A DNA stretch of 64,000 bases from CAWCDJ01 sp963796485. GTDB taxonomy: Bacteria > Acidobacteriota > Terriglobia > Bryobacterales > Bryobacteraceae. The stretch spans positions 434,001 to 498,000 of the forward strand of contig CAWCLV010000001.1 in the NCBI GenBank assembly GCA_963796485.1. Reading direction: 5' to 3'. A program made the position numbers and the translations under genes. Numbering within the stretch: the stretch's first letter is position 1; the number at the start of each line of letters is the position of its first letter. Positions 7,945 through 16,472 of this stretch are shown here, one piece after another. The notes under the pieces were generated by a model. It was not told the origin of the DNA. It ran no database searches and saw only the letters and a program-made list of their open reading frames with translations.

Positions 7945-9096
7945 ATGTGGGAGCGAATTCTAGTCATTCTGCGGAAGGAACTGATCCAGGCGCTGCGCGA
8001 ACCGCGCATGCGGATGCTGCTGTTCATCCCTCCTATGGTGCAACTGCTCGTCTTCGGGTTTGCCGTGAACCTGGACGTAGACCACGCCCGCATCGCCTGG
8101 ACGGACCTGGACCACACGCCCATGAGCCGCGACTTGCGGGCGCGCTTCGAGGGCTCGGGGCGGTTCGACGTCGTCGCGGAACCTGAGAACGAGCAGCAGG
8201 TCCAGCAGGTCCTCGATCGCGGGGAAGCGCAGGCGGTGGTCCGCGTGCTGCCGGATTTCGAGCGGGATGTGAGGCGCGGCGTGCCGGCGCAGGTCCAGGT
8301 GCTGGTGGACGGCACCAACTCCAACACCGCTTCGCTGGTTTCGAACTACGCGTCGGAGGTCCTGGCCGACTTCTCAACCAGCATGATGGCCAGCCAGCAG
8401 AATACCCGGTTGATGCAGCGCGGCGCCCCGACGGCGGTGAACGCGGCGCTCCCTCAGGTGACCGCGCGGAGCCGCGTCTGGTTCAATCCCGACCTGTACA
8501 GCCGGAACTACTTCGTCCCCGGCGTGGTGGCCAACATCATCATGATGGTGACCCTGATGCTCACCGCGCTCGCCATTGTTCGCGAGAAGGAGATCGGGAC
8601 CATGGAGCAGTTGATGGTGACCCCCGTGCGGCCGATCGAACTCATGCTGGGCAAGACGCTTCCGTTCGCGGTGGTCGGGCTGCTGGAAGTCGCGCTGATT
8701 ACTTCGGTGGCGCTGCTGGTGTTCCATATTCCGTTCCGCGGAAGCGTGCTGCTGCTGTTTTTCTGCTCGGCGCTTTTCCTGATGACTTCGCTCGGCGCGG
8801 GGCTCTTCCTTTCCACTATTTCCCACACCCAGCAGCAAGCGATGATGGCGAATTTCTTCTTTTCCACCCCGGCGTTCATGCTCAGCGGCTTTGCCTTTCC
8901 GATCGCCAACATGCCGGTGGCGGTGCAGTGGCTGACCTATCTCAATCCGCTGCGCTACTTCATCGAGATCGTCCGCGGGCTGTTTCTGAAGGGCGCCGGC
9001 ATTTCGGTGCTCTGGCCCCAGATGCTGGCTCTCACCATTTACGGCATTACCGTGATCCTGCTGAGCACGGCGCGGTTCCACAAGACACTGGACTAA
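7945..9096 (+). CDS. ABC-2 type permease (YbhR-like)
   Basis: 383-residue second membrane subunit of the exporter, 4 bp after the first. Same layout: first helix near residues 25-45, a periplasmic domain containing VQVLVDGTNSNTASLVSNYA, then the helical core with KEIGTMEQLMVTPVRPIELM and LTYLNPLRYFIEIVRGLFLK. It ends the operon; the following 90 bp hold an inverted repeat that can terminate transcription from both sides. Function by family: export of drugs or small organic cations through the tripartite assembly; the actual substrate is unknown. Confidence 0.92.
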   Translation: MWERILVILRKELIQALREPRMRMLLFIPPMVQLLVFGFAVNLDVDHARIAWTDLDHTPMSRDLRARFEGSGRFDVVAEPENEQQVQQVLDRGEAQAVVRVLPDFERDVRRGVPAQVQVLVDGTNSNTASLVSNYASEVLADFSTSMMASQQNTRLMQRGAPTAVNAALPQVTARSRVWFNPDLYSRNYFVPGVVANIIMMVTLMLTALAIVREKEIGTMEQLMVTPVRPIELMLGKTLPFAVVGLLEVALITSVALLVFHIPFRGSVLLLFFCSALFLMTSLGAGLFLSTISHTQQQAMMANFFFSTPAFMLSGFAFPIANMPVAVQWLTYLNPLRYFIEIVRGLFLKGAGISVLWPQMLALTIYGITVILLSTARFHKTLD

Positions 9097-9100
9097 CTCC

Positions 9101-9163
9101 CCCGCTCCCTCGCGGTCGCGGCTCTGTGAGCAGCAATCGCATGACCGGCCGTAAGGGAGCGGG
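9101..9163. repeat. Inverted repeat family 2, copy A; likely bidirectional terminator
   Basis: Left arm CCCGCTCCCT (9101-9110) followed by CGCGGTCGCGGCTCTGTG, and right arm TAAGGGAGCGGG ending at 9163. It sits between two convergent genes (YbhR-like permease and the secreted protein at 9186). The same arm sequence recurs at 22173 and 52711. Confidence 0.8.
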
Positions 9164-9185
9164 CGCCTTCGTGTAAGGCCCTAAT

Positions 9186-9968
9186 TTAGCGCGCGGCGAG
9201 GGCCATGGCTTTCGCCGAGGCTTCGGGCGAGAGCGCGACATGCACCTGCACGGTATCGCCCGTGGTTTCGATCCGGACGGAATTCGCGATGGCCGCCAGG
9301 TCCGGCCGGCGGGAAGTCATCATCGAAAACAACGAGAGCAGCGCGCGCAATTTCTCCTCCAGTTCGCCGGCCTTGGCCGCATCGGCGCAGACACTCTTGC
9401 CGTCGAGCGTCAGGCGATCGTCGATCCGGGCGGCAACCGTGCTGTAGCGTGTATAGGCAAGCAGCCCGGCGATGTTCCCCAGGTTTCCGGCGAGCGGAAG
9501 AGGCGCGCTGCCGTTTGCGATCACCCAGATGGCATGCCCCGGCGCCAGATCTGCCGCCCGCGCCGTAAGGTCGGGGGCCCCGCTGCGCCCGCTCTGGTGC
9601 TGCAACCGGGCGGCGTTAACGGCATCGGTGGTTCCCGCCGCGGCCAGGCGGCGGGTAATCAGGGTGAACCCCGCCGGTGCGCTGGGGAAGTCGCCTTCCG
9701 CGATGGTGAGAAGCGAGTTGCCGTTCCACGCCAGCAACAGCCGCGAGGCTCCCGGGGCGGACTCGAGGAACGGGCGCGCTTTCTCCGGCATTTGCGCAAA
9801 GAGGGCGGACCGCCGCAGTGCGGTGAGATCGACGCCCGCTATCGCCGCGGTGCCGGTCGGGACCAGCGAGACGGCCTCGTCACCCGCATTCTGGCGGCGG
9901 CAGGCCGGCGCCCAGGAAAGCGCCATCAGGAGCAGCGGCAGCAATAACGAACGGATTCGAAAGTTCAC
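9186..9968 (-). CDS. Secreted protein or lipoprotein of unknown function
   Basis: About 260 residues from a GTG start; a longer version from 9998 would put extra residues before the signal. The N-terminus (RIRSLLLPLLLMALSWAPAC) is a signal sequence ending in a possible lipobox cysteine. The mature part starts with VSLVPTGTAAIAGVDLTALR, resembling the beginning of the mature protein encoded at 52812-53777 (LVMPDAKVLAGVNVDQAK), and both end in a segment about quantities of the form ...V.VHVALSPE / NVTLTIPED. I infer that they belong to one acidobacterial family. No catalytic motif is visible. Convergent with the efflux operon. Confidence 0.7.
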   Translation of the reverse strand: MNFRIRSLLLPLLLMALSWAPACRRQNAGDEAVSLVPTGTAAIAGVDLTALRRSALFAQMPEKARPFLESAPGASRLLLAWNGNSLLTIAEGDFPSAPAGFTLITRRLAAAGTTDAVNAARLQHQSGRSGAPDLTARAADLAPGHAIWVIANGSAPLPLAGNLGNIAGLLAYTRYSTVAARIDDRLTLDGKSVCADAAKAGELEEKLRALLSLFSMMTSRRPDLAAIANSVRIETTGDTVQVHVALSPEASAKAMALAAR

Positions 9969-10030
9969 TCCACTGCAATCATCGCAGAACGGGATCACCC
10001 GTTCGTGAGCGCTTCCCGGGCTAACCCCGC

Positions 10031-13000
10031 TTACAGGCCCGCCGCGCGCGTCCGCACGGCGTAAAGCGAATGGTTCGTCAGGATGAACAACGTCCGGCGG
10101 TCCGGCCCGCCGAAGATGAGGTCGAGCGGCCGTTCGGGGACGGTGATGGTGTCAATCGGCTTTCCCGCGGCGTTGTACACGAAGATCTGTCCGGCTGCGA
10201 GATACACGTTCCCGGCCGTATCCTGCGCCAGGCTCTCTCCGCCCTGTTCCGAGAAAACCTGGAGGCCGGAAACGGTTCCGTCCTCGTTTACGGTGCCCTT
10301 ATAGGTGCGCTGTTCCGATTCGTTCGTGACGTAAAAGGGCTTCCCGGGGGCCGCCTTCACCAATCCGTATGCCTGCAGGATGTAGGCGAACTTGTAGCCG
10401 AAGTACGGCGGTCCCTGGATAAACGCCTCGTCGGCCGGAATGAACAGCGTGCGGTCGGGAGAGACATACTGGTAGGCCTTGCGCGTCGAAAGCATTTTCG
10501 AAAAGATCTGATCGAGCGATAGATACTCGTACGTTTCGGTGGAGAGGGTGTTGGTGAAATCGCCGTTGACCCAGTAGTTCGCCGGGAGTACCGGCGTCAT
10601 CCCGGGCCGCTCCGTGGACGCTTCCGGCGGCAGCACCGTGACCTCGTCTTCCGGCCCGTCCGGCTTGATCGCGTACACACTCAGGCCCTTGCCGCCGAAA
10701 GAAACCACCACCAGGTTGCCGGCCTTGTCGAATACGAGGTTTGCCGGCTCGAGCGGGTTGTCGCGGATGATGCGCAGGTCCTTCGTATCAGGCGAGAACC
10801 GGTAAATGCGATGCCAGTGGGAATCGACGAAGTAGAGCCGTCCGGCGTCATCCACCGCCGCGCCGGAGACGTTGTAAAACCCGGTGTGCAGCTTCTCCAC
10901 CTTCGCTCCCGATGCCACAACCGGCGACGTTCCGTGAGGCGCGGGTGAAGCCGCCGTGCCGTTGGCGTCCAGCCAGGCGAATTCGCGGTCGCGGACTTCG
11001 GCGTGCGCCGTCTCATCCACAATCGTGTTTTCGAAAGAGACTTTTCCCGAACGCGTATATTGCCGGCAGCCGGCCTGGTCGCACATGGCCATCGCGCTGT
11101 TGTTGTCCACATGCACGTTGCGGAAATGAATGCTGCGCGAGTCGGTGAGTTTAATGGCGTACGGGAAAGGCTGATAGCTTCTGACCACCCGGTAGCCGTG
11201 GTAGTTGGCAATCGTGATATTGCTCGACCGGCTGATCTCGATCGAAGAGGCCGCGGCGCTTTCCTCCCGCTCGCCCTCGGTCTGTAAGGCGTAAAGCTCC
11301 CAGTTGGCCACCTGGTCGAGCTTGATTTCGGTGCGCACGTGATGCTCGGCGGAAAGCTCGTAAACGCGGCCGGGAGTCGAGGTGTCCGAGATGTACAACC
11401 CCGCCTGGGCGAACGTGGAAGGCGTCCAGATGTTCACGAAGGTCCCGCCGCCTCCGTGCGTGATCCACAGGCTGGCGTACTGCGAATCCCAGCGGCGGTG
11501 CGGATCGGGATCGGAGAACAGGTTCGCGCTGTAAGGGCTCACGCGCTTGCCGTCGGGGCCGTTCGTGCCGTGTCCTCCCAGAAAGCGCACATCATTCATC
11601 AGGGAATCTTTGCCCGCCATCCACAAGGCGCCCACGGCGCGGTTGTTGATCCCGCCGGTGTAGAGGCCGATTCCGCTCACGATATTGTCCCCGCCGCGCG
11701 GAGCTTCGAGCAGCGGCTTGGGCGCGCCCGGTCCCTGAAAGGCGGGTGTGGAATCCAGGATGTCGAACTGCGTCCGGTCCGGGTGCAGGCCGATCAGCAC
11801 GCTATCCGGCCGCAGTTTCAGCGTGTCGCTCACGATATAGGCGCCGGATGGAATGTACAGCACCGGATGTTCCGCGATTGCCTTCTGAATGGCGGCGGTC
11901 TCATCGGTGACGCCGTCGCCTTTCACCCCGAGCGTGTGCAGGTTGACCCAGGCGCTGACCGGAGGCAGCGGCCGGATCGCGTTGGGAGAAGCCGGCGGAA
12001 CGGAGCGCAGCGGTGTCGCGTCATAGCGCGTTCTGATTTCGGCTTTGGCGCCGAGGCCCGCCAGCGTAAGGCCGTGCGCAAACGCCTTCACTTCGTAGGT
12101 TTCGGCAGGCGCGGCAAGCCGGCGTCCGCTTTCGCGGAACTGGGCAAAGACCGGGACGCGGTGGCAAACGATGTTCTCCGTGTTGATCTCGGTCATGCGG
12201 TTGTTTTCGTTGCTGACCACGATCGCCGGACCGCTGATGTTCTCGAACCGGGAGTCTTTCACCCATAACTGGTCGGAATAACGCGGGTCGATCGCGATCG
12301 CGGTCGGCACGTTGCGGAACTCGCAATGGACCACCGTCAGGCCTGCCTCGTTCTCGCGGATCGCGGCCTCGCGCTGGCCGTCGAAAGTGGAATCGATCAG
12401 GGTGAACTGCCAGGCGGGCGAGGGCTTGCGCGTCAGAATGCCGTAGCGGCCGCCATGGAAGTGCAGGTCTTCCGCCTCGTTGCCGATATCGTGCAGGGCC
12501 GCCAGCCCGGAGCCGGTCTGAAACTCGATATGCGAAAGGTAGCCGTGCTGCGCGACATGGAACCGGATCGCGACCGCGGCGGCGTTGTCCTCCCCGATTT
12601 CGAAATTTACATTGCTCATGGCCGGGTAGAACGTTCCCGAGTTGGCGTCCGGGATGGACGGGTTCGGCGGAACCGCTCCCGGCGGAGGGGGCGGGAAGCG
12701 GAACCCGCGGCCACCCGGCATCGCGCCAAGCCTGCGGTTACCGCGGAAGCCCGCGAAGAAGAACATATCGCCGATGCCCTGCTGGAACCCCGGGGTGTGA
12801 TCCGCGAGGACGAAGACGGGCCGCTTCTGCCCGTAGCCGATTACCCGCACGCCCGGCCAGACGAAGACGGTCTTCGTGATTCGGTACCGGCCTTCCGGAA
12901 CGAAAAGGATGCCCTCGCCGCTGGTCTCCTGTATTTTGTCGATCGCCGCCTGGATGGCGGCGGTGTCGTCTGCCTGGCCGTCTCCACGGACGGGAAACCG

Positions 13001-13120
13001 GTCGGGCGTCAGGTAAACGGCCTTGGGATCGTCGAGGCGAGTCGGGTAGACCGAAGCGGCGCGGGATAGGGGAACGGCGGCTCCTGCGAGCACCATTCCC
13101 AGCAGGATGTACTTCGTCAT
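10031..13120 (-). CDS. Large secreted pectate-lyase-3/GH55-type beta-helix protein with C-terminal beta-propeller-like region
   Basis: 1029 residues with signal peptide (MTKYILLGMVLAGAAVPLSR). Two pectate_lyase_3 type entries into beta-helices are visible: PVRGDGQADDTAAIQAAIDK near residue 40 and GVKGDGVTDETAAIQKAIAE near 415, a tandem arrangement as in GH55 and related exo-acting enzymes. Many asparagine-rich helix turns follow (NITIANYHGY, IHFRNVHVDNN). The last about 250 residues contain SMP-30/NHL-like propeller blades (NVSGAAVDDAGRLYFVDSHW, PANLVFDKAGNLVVVSFGG, DTAGNVYLAAGQIFVYNAAG). Likely an extracellular polysaccharide-active or -binding protein. The ATG at 13120 is chosen because the signal peptide begins there; the frame is open further upstream without sense. 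Confidence 0.85.
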   Translation of the reverse strand: MTKYILLGMVLAGAAVPLSRAASVYPTRLDDPKAVYLTPDRFPVRGDGQADDTAAIQAAIDKIQETSGEGILFVPEGRYRITKTVFVWPGVRVIGYGQKRPVFVLADHTPGFQQGIGDMFFFAGFRGNRRLGAMPGGRGFRFPPPPPGAVPPNPSIPDANSGTFYPAMSNVNFEIGEDNAAAVAIRFHVAQHGYLSHIEFQTGSGLAALHDIGNEAEDLHFHGGRYGILTRKPSPAWQFTLIDSTFDGQREAAIRENEAGLTVVHCEFRNVPTAIAIDPRYSDQLWVKDSRFENISGPAIVVSNENNRMTEINTENIVCHRVPVFAQFRESGRRLAAPAETYEVKAFAHGLTLAGLGAKAEIRTRYDATPLRSVPPASPNAIRPLPPVSAWVNLHTLGVKGDGVTDETAAIQKAIAEHPVLYIPSGAYIVSDTLKLRPDSVLIGLHPDRTQFDILDSTPAFQGPGAPKPLLEAPRGGDNIVSGIGLYTGGINNRAVGALWMAGKDSLMNDVRFLGGHGTNGPDGKRVSPYSANLFSDPDPHRRWDSQYASLWITHGGGGTFVNIWTPSTFAQAGLYISDTSTPGRVYELSAEHHVRTEIKLDQVANWELYALQTEGEREESAAASSIEISRSSNITIANYHGYRVVRSYQPFPYAIKLTDSRSIHFRNVHVDNNSAMAMCDQAGCRQYTRSGKVSFENTIVDETAHAEVRDREFAWLDANGTAASPAPHGTSPVVASGAKVEKLHTGFYNVSGAAVDDAGRLYFVDSHWHRIYRFSPDTKDLRIIRDNPLEPANLVFDKAGNLVVVSFGGKGLSVYAIKPDGPEDEVTVLPPEASTERPGMTPVLPANYWVNGDFTNTLSTETYEYLSLDQIFSKMLSTRKAYQYVSPDRTLFIPADEAFIQGPPYFGYKFAYILQAYGLVKAAPGKPFYVTNESEQRTYKGTVNEDGTVSGLQVFSEQGGESLAQDTAGNVYLAAGQIFVYNAAGKPIDTITVPERPLDLIFGGPDRRTLFILTNHSLYAVRTRAAGL

Positions 13121-13158
13121 GGATTCGTATCGTAACCCACGGCGCGCACGAATGCGCA

Positions 13159-13509
13159 CTACTCGTGCCGAAGCGTCGCGACCGGATCGAGCGAGGCGGC
13201 GCGCCGGGCCGGAACCCAGGCAGCGAGGGCCGAAACGGCGGCGAGAAGGAGGAGCACCAGCGAAAACGTCCAGGGATCCTGCGGGGTCACGCCGTACAGC
13301 ATCGAGCGGAAGTGGCGTGCCGCGACGAATGCCCCGGCCGCGCCGAGCGCGATTCCCGCCGCCGTCCAACTCATCGCATACGAGAGAATCCACGTGACGA
13401 TTCTTCCGCGGTTCGCGCCGAGGGCCGGGCGTCCTCGTGAACAATCGACGTGCTGCCGAACCGCTTGTGCGCGGTCGCGCCGGCGCAGCTTTTCGAGCCA
13501 GCGTCTCAT
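13159..13509 (-). pseudogene. ADOP permease with large internal deletion (N- and C-terminal ends only)
   Basis: The frame begins with MRRWLEKLRRRDR, the usual first residues of acidobacterial duplicated orphan permeases, but after about 25 residues jumps to the family's C-terminus: ALGANRGRIV, two hydrophobic helices, and the closing ARRAASLDPVATLRHE. Full ADOP proteins are 800-900 residues, as at 16473 and 22251, so some 700 residues are missing while the frame stays open (116 codons). The ATG overlaps the stop of the PadR gene (ATGA), the normal PadR-ADOP arrangement. Probably a deletion remnant; a functional single-helix-pair product cannot be excluded. Confidence 0.75.
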
Positions 13510-13829
13510 ACGAACTCCAGTACCCTCGATACGCCCGCACTCAATGAGAGCCACTGGCTTTCATGTTGCTCCAGGCGTTTTTTGCCGGCGTGGTTGAGCG
13601 TGTAGTAGCGCGCGCGGCGGCCGTTCTCCGAAACCTTCCACTCGCCGGAGATCAGCTTCTCGCGCTCGAGGCGGTGCAGCGCCGGATAGAGCGAGCCCTC
13701 CTCGATGCGAAGCAGGCCTTCCGAGGCCTTCTGAATGTGAACCGTGATGCCGAAACCGTGGTTGGCGCCGCGCGCCAGCGTCTTCAATATCAGAAGATCC
13801 AGCGTGTTCTGAGCCGTCGCCTGTGACAT
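13506..13829 (-). CDS. PadR-family transcriptional regulator
   Basis: 107-residue winged-helix protein (TLDLLILKTLARGANHGFGI, LRIEEGSLYPALHRLEREKL, SENGRRARYYTLNHAGKKRL), the classical PadR core with a short C-terminal helix. In Acidobacteria such genes usually sit directly before an ADOP permease gene and presumably control it; here the partner is the deleted remnant overlapping its stop codon. An inverted repeat TACCC...GGGTA lies 22 bp upstream of the start and may be its operator. Confidence 0.93.
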   Translation of the reverse strand: MSQATAQNTLDLLILKTLARGANHGFGITVHIQKASEGLLRIEEGSLYPALHRLEREKLISGEWKVSENGRRARYYTLNHAGKKRLEQHESQWLSLSAGVSRVLEFV

Positions 13830-13850
13830 TCTGCCTCCACCCTAGCCGGT

Positions 13851-13871
13851 TACCCTAGTGGGCTATGGGTA
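13851..13871. promoter_or_regulatory. Candidate PadR operator
   Basis: TACCCTAG-TGGGC-TATGGGTA, an imperfect palindrome in the divergent interval between the PadR gene (minus, start 13829) and the hybrid kinase gene (plus). Position and symmetry fit an autoregulatory site; binding is inferred. Confidence 0.4.
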
Positions 13872-13898
13872 GTGTGCGCGTTTCGAAAACGGAGGTCA

Positions 13899-13928
13899 AG
13901 ATCTTTTTACCGACAGATCTTTTTACCG
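13899..13928 (+). repeat. Tandem direct repeat of 14 bp upstream of the hybrid kinase
   Basis: AGATCTTTTTACCG occurs at 13899-13912 and again at 13915-13928, with a 2-bp spacer (16-bp period, about 1.5 helical turns). It lies 67 bp before the chosen kinase start and is AT-rich relative to its surroundings; a regulator-binding site is possible. Confidence 0.8.
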
Positions 13929-13994
13929 CAGTCTGGTATGGTAGAGCGGGATAATCGTGGCAGGGAGACTCCGAACCCAGGATTCACTCCATTG

Positions 13995-16427
13995 ATGAGC
14001 AGCACCGACTCCAACGCCGGGCAGGTTTCGCCAGCCGGCGGCGGCATGGCCGCTTTGATTCGGGCGCACGATTGGGGAGCGACGCCGCTCGGCCCCATCG
14101 AGACGTGGCCCTCCAATCTGAAACTGGTGGTGGACCTGGCGCTCGGCGGCAATTCGCCCATGGTCGTCCTTTGGGGACCCGAGCTTCGGCAGATCTACAA
14201 CGATACATACCGGGACCTGCTGGGCGGCAAGCATCCCGCCAGCCTGGGGCAGCCGCATGCCGAGTGCTGGCGCGAAGTCTCCGGCATTTTCGCTCCGATC
14301 CATGAGCGCGTTCTGGCAGGCGAGGGCGTCTCCGTCAGCGATCTGCGCCTCCAAGGTGTGAACCGGCACGGTAGTCCGGAGGATGTCCGGGTTACCGCGG
14401 CTTACACGCCGGTGCGCGGCGAGAGCGGTGCCGTCGAGGGCGCGTTCGTGACGGTTTTCGAAACCACGCCGGAGGTTGACGGGGTGGCCGCCACCCGGGA
14501 CATCAGCCAGCGCAAGCGGGCCGAGGAAGCGCTGCGCCAGAGCGAGGCCAAATACCGCCGCTTATTCGACTCGATGCAGGAGGCGTTCTTTGTTGCGGAA
14601 GTGGTTGTAAGCGACTCAGGTACGCCCATCGATTACCGGTTCCTGGAGGCCAACCCGGCGCTCGAACGTATCACCGGGCTGCGGCCCGACGAACTGATCG
14701 GGCGGCTGGTATCGGAAGCGGTGCCTGGGGTAGACCGCCGCTGGATCGATGTTTTGGGTCCCGTCGCGCTGACCGGGGAGCCCGCTCATTTTGAACAGCA
14801 TTCGACGAACCTCGATCGCTGGTTCGAAGCGCACGCGAATTCGCCGCTGCCGCGCCACGTTGCCGTGCATTTCCTCGACATTACGGATCGCAAACGCGTG
14901 GAGGAAGCGCTTGCCAATGCCGTTCAGCGCCTGAACGCCCATATGGACAACTCGCCTCTGGCGATCATCGAATTCGATCGGGATTGCCGGCTGATCCGCT
15001 GGTCGAAAGAGGCGGAGCGTCTCTTCGGATGGACCGCGGGTGAGGTTCTGGGGCGCCTAATGTCTCAATTCCAGTGGATTTACGAGGACGACACAGAGGC
15101 GGTCCGCCAGGTATCGCAGGACATGCTCGAGGGCAGGCGGCCCCGGAATCTGAGTGTCAACCGGAATTATCGCAAGGACGGATCGGTGATCGAATGCGAG
15201 TGGTACAACTCCGCGATCTACGACGCTAACGGTGAACTGGCGTCGATCCTCTCTCAGGTGCTCGATATCACGGAGAGAAAACGGGCCGAGGAACGGCTGC
15301 GGCAGTCCCAGAAACTGGAGAGCATCGGCGTGCTGGCCGGAGGGATCGCGCACGACTTCAATAACCTTCTGACGGGCATCATGGGGAATGCCAGCATCGT
15401 ACTAGATGAGATTCCTCCCGCTTCAGCCGCGAGGGTTCGAGAGATTGTTGCCGCCGCCGAACGCGCGGCACACCTCACGAGTCAGTTGCTGGCGTACTCG
15501 GGGAAAGGCCAGTTCGTTCCGCAGGACCTCGACGTTTCGGAGGCGGTACAGGAAGTCTCCAGTCTCGTGGAATTCTCGATCCCCAAGAGTGTGGACTTTG
15601 CGGTGAGCGTGCAAAGGCGGCTGCCTTTGGTGCGGATGGATCCCGGCCAGCTCCATCAAATTCTGATGAACCTGGTCATCAACGCAGGCGAGGCAATCGG
15701 CGAAGGCACGCCGGGGAGCATTACGGTAACCACTTCCATGGTCGATGCGCCCGCGCCGTTTCTGGACGCAATCGGATCCGAATTGCCTGCCGGCCGGTAC
15801 GTCTGCATCGAGGTGCGCGATACCGGTGCCGGCATCGACCAGGACAAGAAGACGAAGATCTTCGACCCGTTCTTCACGACGAAATTCACCGGAAGAGGCC
15901 TGGGCCTGGCTGCGGTTGCGGGAATTCTGCGCTCCGAAAAGGGCGGCATCACGCTGGAGACAGTCCGCGATCGTGGGGCCACCTTCCGAGTGTTTCTGCC
16001 GGCAAGCCGGCACCCGGCGCCGGGCGGCGAGGAACCCCGCGGAAACGGCAGCGGCACCATCCTTGTGGTGGATGATGAAGCTTCCATCCGGCGTTTCCTC
16101 GACGCGGCGCTGCGCCGTCAAGGGTACCGGGTTCTGAGTGCGTCCGACGGGCGGGAGGCCCTGGCGGTGTATGACCGCGAGAACGGCGCTGTCGACGTCA
16201 TCGTCCTGGACATTGTCATGCCCGTGATGTCGGCCGGCGACCTGCTGCCCAGGCTGAAGGAACGGCAACTCGCCGCGAGGGTCCTGCTCACCAGCGGCTA
16301 CAGCGAATCGGAAGCCAGACGGCTCTGTTCGGTCTACCCGGGCGCATCGTTCATCCAAAAACCGTACACGGCCGAGCAGCTCGTCGAAGCCGTCGCGACA
16401 TTGATGCCGGCCGGGCGGCGGACCTAA
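13995..16427 (+). CDS. Hybrid sensor histidine kinase with three PAS domains and a C-terminal receiver
   Basis: 810 residues, no membrane segments, so probably cytosolic. Order: PAS 1 (about 15-170), PAS 2 (about 185-300), PAS 3 (about 312-430, ending in ILSQVLDITERKRAEERL), phosphoacceptor helix with H453 (GGIAHDFNNLL), HATPase (NLVINAGEAI, DTGAGID, FTGRGLGLAAVAGILR), then a receiver with D739 (VIVLDIVMP) and TSGYSE/KPYT. This is the HAHDFNN class of kinases common in sensory phosphorelays. The frame is open from 13872, and ATGs at 13938 and 13995 are both possible; 13995 gives the usual protein start before the first PAS. No output partner lies next to it. Confidence 0.93.
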   Translation: MSSTDSNAGQVSPAGGGMAALIRAHDWGATPLGPIETWPSNLKLVVDLALGGNSPMVVLWGPELRQIYNDTYRDLLGGKHPASLGQPHAECWREVSGIFAPIHERVLAGEGVSVSDLRLQGVNRHGSPEDVRVTAAYTPVRGESGAVEGAFVTVFETTPEVDGVAATRDISQRKRAEEALRQSEAKYRRLFDSMQEAFFVAEVVVSDSGTPIDYRFLEANPALERITGLRPDELIGRLVSEAVPGVDRRWIDVLGPVALTGEPAHFEQHSTNLDRWFEAHANSPLPRHVAVHFLDITDRKRVEEALANAVQRLNAHMDNSPLAIIEFDRDCRLIRWSKEAERLFGWTAGEVLGRLMSQFQWIYEDDTEAVRQVSQDMLEGRRPRNLSVNRNYRKDGSVIECEWYNSAIYDANGELASILSQVLDITERKRAEERLRQSQKLESIGVLAGGIAHDFNNLLTGIMGNASIVLDEIPPASAARVREIVAAAERAAHLTSQLLAYSGKGQFVPQDLDVSEAVQEVSSLVEFSIPKSVDFAVSVQRRLPLVRMDPGQLHQILMNLVINAGEAIGEGTPGSITVTTSMVDAPAPFLDAIGSELPAGRYVCIEVRDTGAGIDQDKKTKIFDPFFTTKFTGRGLGLAAVAGILRSEKGGITLETVRDRGATFRVFLPASRHPAPGGEEPRGNGSGTILVVDDEASIRRFLDAALRRQGYRVLSASDGREALAVYDRENGAVDVIVLDIVMPVMSAGDLLPRLKERQLAARVLLTSGYSESEARRLCSVYPGASFIQKPYTAEQLVEAVATLMPAGRRT

Positions 16428-16472
16428 GTATCTGCGGCGCCTTTCCGGTCGTATCGGTTGGAGAGGATGCTC

